64,000 nucleotides of DNA from Epiperipatus broadwayi (GCA_028023455.1 JAQFVV010012670.1:746001-810000), one strand, 5' to 3'; positions 34,871 through 46,765 are shown, counted from the first letter of the stretch. Notes: generated by a model from the letters alone, not told the origin. Translations and numbers: made by a program.

Positions 34871-35124
34871 TGATGATGATGATGATGACATAAAAAGATA
34901 TAATTACAAAAAAAAAAACATGGAATCATATTTATTATAACACTTGCCAGGTTCTATTCAAAAATCTGACAGGCAGAGTTGACATTGAAAGACTTAATTA
35001 CTTAATGTGAGTTAGTAGAACATACCAGTTTACTCCCACTAAATTAGCCAAACATCACTGAAATAGATTAGTGGTGGGCTGAATCCAGCCTGCAGGCCAG
35101 GGGTTGCCCATATGGGCTTTAAAG

Positions 35125-36305
35125 TATTTATAATTTCACTATCAACATTTACATTCTAATATATAAATAAATATGAATGCATGGTAGTCTACCCTTTAAC
35201 AATTTTTTCTATCATTTTCAATATTTAAAGCGACCATTTTAAACCTTACAGGCTCATTAAATCAGTAAGATGCCTAACTCCTAGCAGTGTGATGAGAGCG
35301 CATTCAATTTTTTTATAACTTAACAACAGAAGAATAAAGTTTTTATAAGGTTCTAAAATACATGTTGTTAATGAAGAGGCTTTATTACTTTACGAAGTTA
35401 TGGTTTAAGCTGCTATCATAAATTATGTTAAAACGATGAAAAGCAATAACAAACTATCACAGATAATGGCAAAGTGTTATTACTTGGCTGCAGTAAACAT
35501 TGTTTTCTATTTTAACTGAAGCAGCTTTCACACACAAAAAAAAGATGTTTTTTTTTTAAAAAAAAAATGGCGAGAATGATAAACTATCAATAACAGTTTT
35601 GTATACTATTTGAGTGTAGTACCCATCACCTATTTATAATAATCTACCTTCAACTAAAGAACCCAATATATATATATATGTTATTAGAATAAATTATATT
35701 TACAGAAGCAAAATGGCAATCTGCCATCAATAATGAGGTAAAGCTATAGTTAAGTCACAGGATCTTATTGTCTAGAATATAAAATTACCTCTGAGCAAAA
35801 AACACAGAATAAATAAATATATAAACTGGGTGTGATGTTTTTTTAGAAAAATATTAAATGTTATTTAATTAAACTATTATTAAATTTTCAAGTATTTTGT
35901 AGCTGTCTTGTAAGACTGGTTATAACAATATGAATCTTAACAATATAGGAAGCTTTATTTTTTTTAAAAAAAAAAAATGCAGCTCAAAATATCACATCTC
36001 ATTAAAGTTTATGATGTTAACTCTTTAAAAAAATTTTCAGAAAAAAGCTATCTCATCCATTCACTCTGCATACAATGGCATTCTATTACCAATGATGATC
36101 AATTGTTATTTATAGTAACCTGTGACCTAGATACTTTGATCAGCATTCAATATCTCTTGCAAAACATACAATGTAACAATATAAAAAGGTATTATAATTA
36201 GGTGATATTGCAATAACAAAATTAATAAATTTGAAGTAAAATATAACTTATTTTTTCATTGGCTGAAAATAAAAAGCTAAACAAGTGACAAAGATTGTAT
36301 TTTTA
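35125..36305. other. AT-rich DNA, no gene
   Basis: No supportable gene. The 74-codon frame at 35977-36201 follows a poly-A tract and shows no family features. Confidence 0.6.
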
Positions 36306-36309
36306 TATT

Positions 36310-36510
36310 AGACTATTAGAAAAATTTAACTTTATTTAAATATTCCAAATACATTTATGTGCTATTACTAACAGTTGAATGTATTTGGAATATTTAAATA
36401 AAGTTAAATTTTTCTAAAGCCATTCAATACTCATATTAGATGATGGAAATAGTCCAATATAAAAATACAACTAAAACATCATCATCACAAACGTTCAGGA
36501 AAACACAAAG
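36310..36510. repeat. Foldback repeat (family FB), copy 2
   Basis: 36317-36356 and 36378-36417 are exact 40-bp inverted copies around a 21-nt centre that keeps CTATTACTAACAGTTG. The right side continues into the outer family module TTAGATGATGGAAATAGTCC to CATCATCATCACAAAC. The left outer module is deleted to a stub. Confidence 0.82.
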
Positions 36511-36824
36511 TGACAAAGACATTTAGTAACAAATGGAGTATTTTATTAATATTAATTAGATCTATACTTTTTAAAATACACTAATTCTATAGACTATAGT
36601 GATTGTCAAATAGACATAAATTAATATATTGAGGCACTAACATTGAAATCACAAAAATTTGAAATGTATAAAACTTTTTTGGTATAGACAAAAGACAAGA
36701 TAAACAGTAATAGCTCACTGTAAGACAAATAACATTTCAATAGCATCTCATATAAGAACAGTAAAAGATAGTTCCCTATGAGTTATCTTGAAAGTAAAAT
36801 TCTATATCTGCAAAATTTTATTTG
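36511..36824. other. AT-rich DNA, no gene
   Basis: Nothing recognisable. Confidence 0.55.
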
Positions 36825-36825
36825 C

Positions 36826-36932
36826 CCAGATTTGAAACCAGATCATAGACATGATAGACAAATGTCTACCATTATACCATGAAGCCCTGAGACATGATAG
36901 ACAAATGTCTACCATTATACCAGGAAGCCCTT
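36826..36932 (-). repeat. tRNA-like SINE head with duplicated A-box region
   Basis: On the minus strand CTTCCTGGTATAATGGTAGAC, an A-box-like tRNA 5' half, is followed 43 bp later by a second, almost identical copy, then a B box GGTTTCAAATCTGGGC. The 43-bp unit (GACATGATAGACAAATGTCT... at 36848 and 36891) differs at one or two positions. It is a tRNA-derived sequence in which the first half has been tandemly duplicated. Confidence 0.65.
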
Positions 36933-37188
36933 CAGACATTAAAAATTAATTGAAAATTATTTACTCAGATAATTGTTCTAAAATATAATTGAGTAGATAT
37001 CAGATAAATTTAACATCTTTCATTCTACCATTCTACCACTAAACATCACATGATCACCATTCTTTATGCTTTATACAAGCTGTTAACAGAGGTAAAACTC
37101 TCCATACAGTAGTGCCACTCAGTGCAAGCCAGAGTAATCAACAAATGCAGGAAGGTTTGTGGATAAAATTTCTATCTAGTGCCTAATC

Positions 37189-37247
37189 ATCCAATATCCC
37201 TAGACTAGTTTCTAGCTTGTGGCTTTCATCAGTGAGGAGCTTTGGAT
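37189..37247 (-). ncRNA. Hammerhead ribozyme with intact core
   Basis: Minus strand: CTGATGA, stem II AAGC-CACAA-GCTA, GAAA, CTAGTC are all present. Outer stem I ATCCAA/TTGGAT pairs fully; inner stem I is TAGGGA with TCCTCA and has one A/C mismatch. The first stem II pair is an A/A mismatch. Cleavage is plausible but likely weaker than at locus 1. Confidence 0.7.
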
Positions 37248-37814
37248 CTGAGAGCACTTCATTTAGTTCTTAGGATCTAATGCAATCCTCTAGAAGCCAC
37301 CATTTACCTTTTTGTTTATAAAGCTTTAAGTCCAAAATGAAAACAATGTTTTCAATCAAGCTCATTGCTTGTATAGTCATATAGGCCTGAGCTCAGTTCA
37401 GCATCTGTACATTTGGATGTCTTTGGTTCTTTAATAACCATAGTCACCATAACCCTGTCAGGCAGGATTGATATTAAATCACTGGTATTAAACCACTGAT
37501 TACTCTGTCTTGCACTGAGTGGCACTACTATATGGAGACTTTTGCCTCTGCGTTAATAGCTTGCGTAAGCATAAGGAATGGAGATCATGTGATGTTTAGT
37601 GGTTTAATACCAATCCTGCCCAATATTATGGTGATTGTGTTTATTAAAGAACCAAAGACATCAAATGTATAGATGTTGAATTGAATTCAGATCTATATGA
37701 CTATACAAGCAAATGAACTTGAATTGAAAACAATATTGTTTTGGACTTAAAGCTTTATAGTTAACCAAAAGATAAAAGTGGCTGCTGTAGGTTTGCATTA
37801 GATTCTAACATCTA

Positions 37815-37875
37815 GGTGCACTTATTGAAAAAATCCACAAGCTAGAAACTAGTCTGGGGATATTGGATGAGCAGG
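37815..37875 (+). ncRNA. Degraded hammerhead ribozyme
   Basis: CACAAGCTAGAAACTAGTCTGGGGATATTGGAT is retained in the plus strand as separate blocks (GAAA, GTC, 3' strand of stem I), but the CTGATGA box and the 5' strand of stem I are mutated to CTTATTGAAAA-like sequence. Predicted inactive. Confidence 0.65.
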
Positions 37876-37975
37876 CATTAGATAGGGATTTTATGGACAA
37901 ACCTTCCTGCATCCAATTACTCTGGCTTGCACTATGTAGTGCTACTGTATGGAAAGTTTTGCATATACGTTAATC

Positions 37976-40900
37976 TTTGATTCTAGCGGAATAATATGAA
38001 TAAGGCAATGAGAAGTAGAATATATCTAAAGATTGTTAAGATAAAAAAATATTTGCTAACTCCAAGTAGAAAAGCAACATCAATTATAAAAATTTTCTAA
38101 GAGGGTTTATACAGTATATTCAAAGTTTATTCCAGACATTTAAATTGTAACTTAGGTGTTAAAAATTTTGGCCAATCAAATGATATGACAGAAATAATTC
38201 AATTTTAAAGTTTCAACTGGTAAATTACTTTTTTGTTTCTATTATTTTGTAATAGATCTTAGCTAAGCATATATTATCTTATTAATAGTAAGTCGGACTT
38301 AAATATGCTATTACATTAGCTAAATGTATAAATTCAGTGACCTCACTGCTTAATTATAAAAGAGCTTGAAACCAATATATTAACTAGCAAATATTATAAA
38401 TGATCAAGCCATACTTTTTGTAAACAAAATATGATAAATATTTAAAATTTAACATCTAAATTGTTATACAATATAGTATACAATGAAGTTACAATATGTG
38501 CTATATCAATATACATTATTTTAATTGTATCATATTCCCTAAAAATTGAAAATAAACAAATAATGTAAATAAAAATAATAATAATTTTACAAGTATTTAT
38601 CAAAAAATATGTTAGCAGTCATTATTTCAATTCATAGAACTTTCACTAATTCCCATGCATTTCATTTATTATTTATACTTCCTTTGTGTTAAACATGTTG
38701 AAAACACAGGCAGTTTTTCTTCATTTTCTTAATTCTAAACATTTGATATAGTATTTTAATTGATAGATTGTTTTCTACATTTAAGTTAAGAGAATTCATG
38801 TTTTCCTTAACATATTTTTCCTTATTAATGCATACTGAATTTTTTTACACATTTAAAGATGTATTTTTTACAATAACTTAATAATACTCTATATATATAT
38901 TAAAAGACTTAACATACCATAAAATCAATAAAGCTAATAAAATATAATAATTATCAAAAAATAAAAATTAAGTATTTTTAAACTTATTTGTTTTAAATTT
39001 ATAGTTTAAAATCATAACATTTTTAAGGTTTTAAAATTAATTTATTATCTAATTAAAAAAGAATGAGTTTTATAAGTATCTGTTAGTCATTATTAATAAG
39101 GTTTTTTAATGAAGATATGCCTTTCAAACAACCAGCAAAATTCATGGCTAGATAGAATTTTATTTAGAAGGTTTCTTCTTTTTTTTTAATAATAAAATGA
39201 ATTATTTTTGATATAAAGTATTTTCAAATATTTATTTTAATAACAATATTGATAAAGAAGAAAATCCAAATAAGACAAAACCTGAATTTAATCATTTATA
39301 CATTCAGGCATATTAAAAGATATTCCAGTGCATATCACTAGCTGAAAATTCAAATACAACAAAAGTCATACTGTTTGAAGTTCAGATTTTATGTTTACTC
39401 ATAGAGGATGCTGTTGAAAAATCATAATATTGGGGGGGGGGGGAGTAAATGACTAATATTTTAAAATGTATCTAATATAATTCACTATTTCAATAAAAAA
39501 TGAAATAAATTATTAAAAGTACTTTTGCATAATGATAAATACTTATATAATAATAATAACTTTTTTAAAATACCTTTCTCTAAAATTGGTATTTAAAAAA
39601 AACAATAACATTTCTTACATTTTTTTTTTTTGCAAAAAATAAGAGAAAAGGTTATTAGTTGATATAATACATAATATTTTGCAAAAATGACAAAGCAGAA
39701 CAATGACAATCCATGATATTAGAAGGCTGCTCATCAGAAAACAGATAAAATGAAAAATAGCAACAAGCAATGAAAGTAAAAATCTCTTTCAGAAGTGACC
39801 ATATGTTCAAAAAGAATGAATCACTTATTTAAGAAATAATGAAAAGAGAAAAGTATATTCATTATGGTTGTTTGTGCTTTTGAAATGGTTAAAGTTGTAA
39901 TCATGTTAAAAGATACTTTTTGGTAAGACATTATTTTATTATGATAGAAAGTCTAACATTTTGATATACATTTTATTTTTAAAAAATATTAAATTTATTT
40001 TTTGGGTAAATATGAATGAGTGAATATACCTAAATGTAGAGAAAATATATATCTAAATGTGTTCTCTTTATTATTAATATGAGGGATTTTTAATTTTGTT
40101 TCTACTATAATTGTAGTATGTATATGCATACTAAACATAATCTATGTAGAATAAAAAGTACTGGATACTTATAAATATAAACATATATGCCTAATCAACA
40201 ATTTGAACAAAGGCGAGAGTACTAAAAAAAAAAAAAAAATGAATTTAAAAATAATTGTCAATTCTCTTCAATAGATATTATTTTTCAATATTAATAAATT
40301 TTATTTCAAGAAAATATGTTTTTGACTATGAAAAATGTTTAAAATATGTGTTGTTTTATAATAGGTAATGGTATTTCAAATTAAAAATAATACTTAAAAA
40401 TTAAATAAATATTACTTAATGGTTAATTCCATTTCATAATACAAATTCATAATTCAATTAATAATTTTTAAACAATTATTTAAAAACATTGCTAAGAATA
40501 ATAAAACTTCACATATTTTTAAAAATAATATATGAATTTAGTCAAATCTGACATTGTCATATATTACAAGCTGTCTTAATTAACTAACTTTAATTAGAGA
40601 TATAGAACAAACATTTTAAAAAGAAGATTCTCTCAATTGATAACTTATACTTAAATAATTTAAATAAAATAATATTTTATTATAAAAATGATACTGAAAT
40701 TTAAACATTAGTAAAATCTCACATATATTATAAGTAATATGTGCAGGTTATAAAAAAAATCACTCATATTCTCTATACAGCGAGGGAAAATGGTTAGAAA
40801 CAAATAATTTATAGTTTCTTAGAGATTAAATGAAAGAGAATAAGATTGCACAAATAAATAAAGTATAACATAAAAATTAAATAATGTAAACATGAGTTTT

Positions 40901-42253
40901 CAAAAGTCAGAAATGAATGTTGTACTTTAAAAAATATATATTGTAAATTCATTTACTAAGTTAATTAAAGCTACATCCTAATTCTACCATTAAAAAAAAA
41001 CTACTAATTAATGGTAATTACTAGAAGAAAAATAAAATAAAAACAAAGATAGAAACAATCATAGTTAATTAAAAGACAAAAAAAAATCTGAGGTTAATAA
41101 AAAGGGATGTTCTCTGGAAAATTGTTATATGTGGAAAGTAAAAAAAAAAATTCTTGTGAGAGCTAAAGTACATATGAATACTGCAACTAATAAAATTAAG
41201 TTTATTGAAATGTGGGAAAATTCCATTTCTATAAGCTATTTCTTGCTGTACTAAATCTGTGATCATTATTTATCTTCCAAAAATTTCAATAGTAATTCAA
41301 ACACAGCTATAATAATGAAGTTTCTATACAGTGAAAATCATGAAAATGATTGTAAAGTTAAGCGATGTGAATAAGGTGGAGCCCAAACAATGTAATTCTT
41401 TCAACAGTAAGAAAAAATGCCTATACATGGTAAAAAAATGAATTATAGCTTTGTCACGAGTGAACACTGTCTCAACATCTGCAGTGATATAGCTTGAATA
41501 TTTAAGTAGAAGATTACCAACATTAAGAAAAAAAACAACCTAAATTAAAAAACTAATAGAGATTTAATTTTAAAGAATATCAAAGACATTAACTGATTAA
41601 AATTTATTTATAAATTACTTCTGAATGAATAAGATATACCTATAATAATAATTTACTAAGTCACTAAAAAAGCAGATATATTTGAATATACATATCAATA
41701 AAACTGGGTAAACTGATGAGTGCTGGTTCAGGATAAAATGCATCTTGGGGTTCATTTGTCTTTTATTGTGTCTTTATTCACATGATTTGAAAAGAATAAG
41801 TGGTGGTGTGGAGGTTGTTTAATATATTTATAAAGATATTACACATGGCACAAAGAAATATGAATAACTCCATGTGTGAGTTTAAGTTTAAAAAATCAAA
41901 TAAACTAATCTTTAACTGAGATTTAAAGTTTATATCTGGATTAGAGACAATCTCTAGCTGAATAAAATATTAGTGATCAATGTTGTGGATGGAGTAAGTT
42001 TGACATTTATAATTCAAAATGTAACAATTTACTATCAGTAAGAGGTTAACAAATTATAAAATTTTATTACATTATTTTTCTGTGTAAGTATTGTTTTAAG
42101 TTGTTTTTTTTTATGTATGAATACTAATAGTGTAAAGTAAAATTGATATATTTCATGGGTTTTTAGAAATAGGATTGTAAAGAGATAAGTAACTTTTGTA
42201 ATGTAAAAAAGTAATTTGTAATGTGGGAAAAGTTAATTGATAATTATAAAATA
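37976..42253. other. 4.3 kb of AT-rich DNA, no gene
   Basis: I find no open frame, RNA gene or shared repeat. It includes G11 and A15 homopolymer runs (39433 and 40226 regions). A short stretch at 41710-41760 (GATGAGTGCTGGTTCAGGAT) faintly resembles the S2 repeat centre but is too short to call. Confidence 0.55.
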
Positions 42254-43325
42254 CACCTGGGTCTCTTTTTGTGCGCACTTATTTAACACGATTTTGAAGT
42301 GACGCGATTCCTGTTTCACCGGAAGTCGAACTCCGATAATGCGCTATTACTTTAAATAATAAATTTCGCGCACTTACGTTATATTGAAAGTAATAGCACA
42401 TTATTGAAATTCGACTTTCATCTTAGTAATTTCAATATTTTCAGTGTTTTATAATAGTAAGATTTTATGCAATAATGAAATTAAAATCATGATTTCCACA
42501 TTTTATGTATACACACATTAAATTTTACAAGATTATAATGTAAATTTGTTCAAACATTGTGCGTGTTAATTTTGCATTTTAAATCACATTTTGTTTTTGC
42601 TCTTTAAAAAAGAACGTAATCAATTATTAATCATTTAGTGTCCACAAGTTTATTTTTAAAAGGTCAGTAATAGCAGTGGGCACAATTAAATTTGACAATT
42701 AAAAATTAAAACCTGATTTTTAATTGTAATTAACAATTTAAAAATTACTTACGATGACTTGAAATTAATGTGATGTGAAATTTGATTTTTAAACAGAATT
42801 GAAAATTAAAGACAAAAATAAGAATTTAATTTTTAGTTATTAGTTTCATAAACAATTAATAAAATCATCGTCTCAAAGATTAATTACTAATTACGTTGTT
42901 ACCAGAAAACCATTGACACAACATGAGTGTGAAGTTGGCGCTAGTTGTTTGCAAACGAATGTTTTTTCGGCAAATAGCTATAATAATTAAAACGTGTATA
43001 AAAAAATGTAAATTACTATACTGTAAATTATGCATAAAAATATATTATTTTGAATAAAATTAAATATTATAGTTAAAAAATGTTTGTCTTGTATCAATTT
43101 TTTTCAAATTTGAAATTTTTTATTAGTCATATTTTATTTCCTTATTTTTTTTTTTTGCGCGAATTTTGAAGTAATTTTACGTTGGTGCTTTGCTTTTACG
43201 CGAATTTTGAAAAATCACAGACTGCATCCCCCCTTTTTCAATGTAAGTTACGTCTATTTTTGCATGATTTCGTTTGCGCGTGTTTTCTGAGGAACCTATC
43301 TATCGCGTAAAATGAGACCCAGGTG
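42254..43325 (+). mobile_element. Non-autonomous TA-flanked inverted-repeat transposon, copy 3
   Basis: Same ends and TA flanks as the copies at 1775 and 11430, full length, 1072 bp. It lacks about 75 bp present in the other two after TTTTTAGTTATTAGTTT (about 42845), and keeps CpG motifs (TTTCGCGCACTTACG, TTTTACGCGAATTTTGA) better than copy 2. The last terminal repeat has one substitution (AATGAGACCC). Confidence 0.88.
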
Positions 43326-44500
43326 TATTTAATAAAAATAAGAAAAAGTTAGAAATTGTTTTATAATATAAGTAAAATCACAATAATATGTATTAAATAG
43401 TAGAATAAATGTTAAAGTTTATAATTATAATAAATAATATTTTTTAAAAAGAAAGTGATATAAAATAAATATGAATAGAATTATTTAAGAGTAAAGTAAT
43501 AAAATGGGAACTGATTATTTATAATGGTCAGATTAAAATGTATATTTTATTTTGTATATTTAATTATGTATATAAGTGTATTAAATATATAATTATGTAT
43601 TTGAATATTGTAGCTCTGATGATGACTGCCGGACAGTCAAAACTGTTAGTTTTGATATAAAGGGTATTGATAAAGTGTTTAAGAAAGTTGTAAATGGTAT
43701 AATATGTTAAAGTAGAAATCAAGGTATAGGAAAAGGAAGAAGAAAAACAAAACTACTTTACCAAACAACAATTTCTTTTCCACTATTCTTCTATAAGAAG
43801 CTATACAAAGTCTTCATCTTGCAGTGATGTATGTAAGTTATTATTATTTTATTTTTTACTGATTTGTTTGCTTTCCTATTCATAATAATTTTGATAAAAT
43901 TTATATATCTATCTATTAAAATCTCAAGTGTGCTTAATTCATTATTAATATTAAATTGAATATGGAATAATTTTCTTCAGATTATTAATTCTTTACTTAT
44001 TACCCTTTTCTTTTTAGAATCCTTTTCTTTCTATAATGTTTATTTTTTAAACTGATATTTAGAAACATGATTTTTTTCCTCTCAAGAAATTCAGTAGAAA
44101 TGTCAAGACAAAATAATTTGCACCCATTAAATAAAATTAAAAGTAATATATATTACATTTAATATGTGTTTAAAATTCTTCATCAGCATAGGGATACTTA
44201 AATAATATAGCAGACTTATAACTGAATTTTGCTTGATGAAAAATAAACATCAAAATGCTATACTGAGAAAGACTGAGGGACTAAGAGAGCTGGATTATTG
44301 GTATTGCACTTGTATTTAGACATTATAATTATTTAATGAAGTGTTTATCAAAATGGTAGAAAACAGTATTCTATTATTTAGTAGCAAAATTTTTAGTACT
44401 TATATGTTTGTTTGTTTTTTAAAATAATACAAAATGCATACTGTATATCAAAACTATGCTATAACAAATCCTAAGCATAAAATATTACATTAAAAGTTAC
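43326..44500. other. AT-rich DNA; one hammerhead-like motif, no gene
   Basis: Mostly AT-rich. At 43617-43660 the plus strand reads CTGATGA, then a 6-bp hairpin TGACTG-CCGGA-CAGTCA, then AAAACTGTTAGTTTT, itself a 6-bp hairpin. This is the layout of a hammerhead, but the GAAA guanine is changed, the residue at the cleavage position is G and no stem I is visible. I treat it as a possible decayed relative of another ribozyme family. Confidence 0.35.
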
Positions 44501-44559
44501 AGAAAAGTGAATGACAAGCTATTAATGAATCAAATTGCTTCTTTTATTGCTTTAATATA

Positions 44560-45015
44560 ATGTTCTTTTATGATTTCATCTCAGTGTCAGTTGTGCAGAT
44601 TGTATGATGAGACAATACATCATATTTTCTATATTTGTCCTGCTCTTAAGTCGATTAAGGACTTAATTGTTGCGAATGTCTCTCTGGATCTTAGGGATGC
44701 TCTTTCTGTTGGTAATACTCTCAAGAAGGGATCTTTTGCAGCACTAAGATTATCTATCTTTATAACATTTTCTTTGTGGTTGACGCATTGCAGGCTCATC
44801 TTTGGTTATTCTCAGGATTCAGCTCTAACTGTCTGCTTTCACCTGTGAGTCTACATGATGATACTTGGGTGAAAATTTCGTTTTCCTCTTAGTCTTATTA
44901 AGATATCTTTTTCTTGGCATTGACCTTTTCAAATTTCATTCTGAATGATATGTAATTTTTTATAAAGTTTAACTGTATATTACTATGTTACTATGTTCAA
45001 TAAATTTTATTTTAA
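44560..45015 (+). pseudogene. 5'-truncated LINE: C-terminal zinc-knuckle end and 3' UTR
   Basis: The 92-codon frame at 44570-44848 begins with a CX2C...HX4C knuckle (Cys6, Cys9, His18, Cys23) in the context CQLCRLYDETIHHIFYICP, the pattern that closes the reverse transcriptase protein of several non-LTR retrotransposon clades. About 170 bp of AT-rich 3' UTR follow, with AATAAATTTTATTTTAAAAC at the end. Everything upstream is missing, as in most 5'-truncated LINE insertions. The clade cannot be set from this piece; it is not the RTE family found elsewhere in the window. Confidence 0.65.
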
Positions 45016-45474
45016 AACAAAGCCTACTTTCCAACAAAACGTTTAGCATATTGATGAAAATCCATGGATAGTTAAATCAGCTCTCTAACTTCCAATGTTC
45101 AAACTTCTTAATAAACCCTTTTGCAATAAAACTATTTGATTATATTATTATTTAATATACTTAAAATACATTTAGTTAAATTTACACACATTAATCAGTA
45201 ATATAGTTCAGAAAAAAATAAAAATTGATACCTTTCTAGCAGCTATTTTTTTTTTTTTTTGACTGTTTCTTTTATAAACCATAATTTATTTTTATTTCTT
45301 TTACAGAGAATTCATTTTTAATATCTTTAATATCCTACATAGTTTAACACAGTGTAAAAGAAGGATTTGAGAGTTAAAGATGCAAGATTGAAGTACTAGC
45401 TATCCTGATACTCAAGTGTCATATACTTCCTAAAGTTATTCTTATGTGATTGTTCTTTTTTTATTATTTTAAAC
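45016..45474. other. AT-rich DNA, no gene
   Basis: Nothing recognisable. Confidence 0.55.
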
Positions 45475-45489
45475 AAAAAATCACCACAC

Positions 45490-45590
45490 TGTCAAGCGTT
45501 GGTGGTCAAGAGTTCAGCACAACCGCCTTACAAGCAGTTTGTCCTGGGTTTGCGGGTTCGCTTCTGGACCGATGCTATGACACATGAAAA
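45490..45590 (+). repeat. tRNA-derived short SINE, copy 3
   Basis: Reads AGCGTTGGTGGTCAAGAG, then B box GGGTTCGCTTCTGG, ACCGATGCTATGACACATG and an A-run. A 15-bp near-perfect target duplication AAAAAATCACCA(C/G)AC lies at 45475-45489 and 45591-45605, so the copy was inserted by retroposition as a unit of about 100 bp. Confidence 0.8.
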
Positions 45591-45605
45591 AAAAAATCAC
45601 CAGAC

Positions 45606-46554
45606 AAATATATAAAACTCAATCAATATATAATGTTTGAACTTAATGCCATCTTTATTCAGAATGTATAATAAATTTTAACTACAAAAACATTAGGCAA
45701 ATCATTCTGGTTTTTTTACAAGGTTAAAAAGAATTCAATAAAAACATAGTTAAAAAATTCAATAAAAACAATCTAATAATCTAAGCATTCCTGTTAAAAA
45801 TAATTCCTTAATGTTGACTGGCTGCCAAGATTAAAAACTGCCAAAATAGTTCAAATAAAAGAGTGTTGTGTTTGGAACTGTTCATTTATATTAAACAAAA
45901 CAAAAAGATATCTTAAATGTTTACTTAATATTTGATATAAAATCCCAGCTGTATTGTGAATATATATATCTTAAAAGGTCAACTCTGATTAAAATCAAAG
46001 ATTAAATTTTAAAAACAACAATAAGTAGTTTTAAAAGTGTTTTAAAAAAAATATTACACATTTTAAATTATTTTCTTTTTTTTAATAATTGCAGATTAAT
46101 TAGATGGATAAAAAAAATAATAATAATTAAATTTTATAATTTATACATTTAAATAATTTTATCAACCTCCAAATGTAAAACTTGTTTGATTATTAAAAAA
46201 AAAATATTATCACAGCTTCAAAATGGCTTATCTAAAAAATAATAAAGATTATCACAAAACATAATTACTATTAGAAAATAAGAAGCTTTATAATAGCATT
46301 AAATAACCTAATCATCCAGATCTCAAAGGAGAAAAAGAGACAATAAATTTCCCTTTTAATACTCATCTTAATGATATAAAATCTCATTAAAATTTATAAT
46401 GCAGTGCTAAAATTGAAATATTAAAATTATATTTTGATAGTGATAAGTAATGGCAAACTACTATTGATGATGATTAAGTATTAACATTTGATCAGAATTA
46501 TATTGCCTAGTTCAGGGATTGTCAATCTAAGCAAACATGGTTTGTTGTATTTAT
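45606..46554. other. AT-rich DNA, no gene
   Basis: No supportable feature; a short duplication of AATTCAATAAAAACA occurs near 45730-45770. Confidence 0.55.
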
Positions 46555-46765
46555 TGTTTAGACTATTTCTATCATCTAATATGAGCATTGAATGTCTTTA
46601 GAGAAAAAGTAACTTTATTTCCAATGTATTTGAAATATTTAAATAAAGTTAAATTTTTCTAAAGACATTCAATACTCATATTAGATGACGGAAATAGTCC
46701 AATATGAAAATACAACTAAAACACCATCATCACAAACCTTCAGAAAAACAATGGCATATAGTGGA
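46555..46765. repeat. Foldback repeat (family FB), copy 3
   Basis: Left arm GACTATTTCTATCATCTAATATGAG through ATTGAATGTCTTTAGAG and right arm with its complement (46660-46710) form a snap-back structure. The right side ends with the family's outer module CAACTAAAACACCATCATCACAAACCTTC. The centre is shorter than at 6281-6952 and lacks the tRNA-like loop. Confidence 0.8.

Larger units (their letters stand above)
31593..34887 (+). mobile_element. Full-length RTE-clade LINE
   Basis: The element is bracketed by an 11-bp target duplication ACATAAAAAGA (31582-31592 and 34888-34898). It starts GGCTGCAGAAAGG, has about 325 bp of leader, one long endonuclease/reverse transcriptase reading frame and ends in GAT/TGA triplet repeats instead of poly-A, typical of RTE elements. 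At 3295 bp it is the usual RTE full length. The reading frame has two frameshifts and one stop. The insertion is inside the hAT element. A second, older copy is at 48855-52042 on the minus strand. Confidence 0.93.
28686..35116 (-). mobile_element. hAT DNA transposon with a LINE inserted inside
   Basis: An 8-bp target duplication CTTTAAAG at 28678-28685 and 35117-35124 brackets the element exactly. The ends are inverted: CAGGCAAGGGCAACC at the left and, complemented, CCCATATGGGCAACC at the right, sharing GGGCAACC at the same offset. This is the CAGGGGTGGGCAACC-type end of hAT elements. Inside are a dead hAT transposase on the minus strand and a complete RTE LINE (31593-34887). Without the LINE the hAT element is about 3.1 kb, a normal size for an autonomous member. 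The LINE landed after the hAT element was in place. Confidence 0.88.
37030..37975. repeat. Large head-to-head HH ribozyme palindrome, locus 6
   Basis: The left half (about 37490 down to 37030) is one unit on the minus strand; the right half (37497 to 37975) is a little more than one unit on the plus strand, because TTACTCTG...TTGCACT recurs at 37500 and 37917, about 417 bp apart. All family modules are present in both halves, including TTATTAAAGAACCAAAGAC, ATATGACTATACAAGC, TTGGACTTAAAGCTTTATA and GATCATGTGATGTTTAGTGG. The halves are diverged, so the palindrome is old or was made from two different units. Confidence 0.85.

Noticed and set aside
34492-34929. 145-codon minus-strand open frame with a histidine run
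   Set aside because: It is antisense to the C-terminal coding region and the triplet-repeat tail of the RTE LINE; the histidines come from the complement of the GAT repeats.
39430-39445. G11 run and other long homopolymers
   Set aside because: Simple sequence; may mark assembly uncertainty but carries no further signal.
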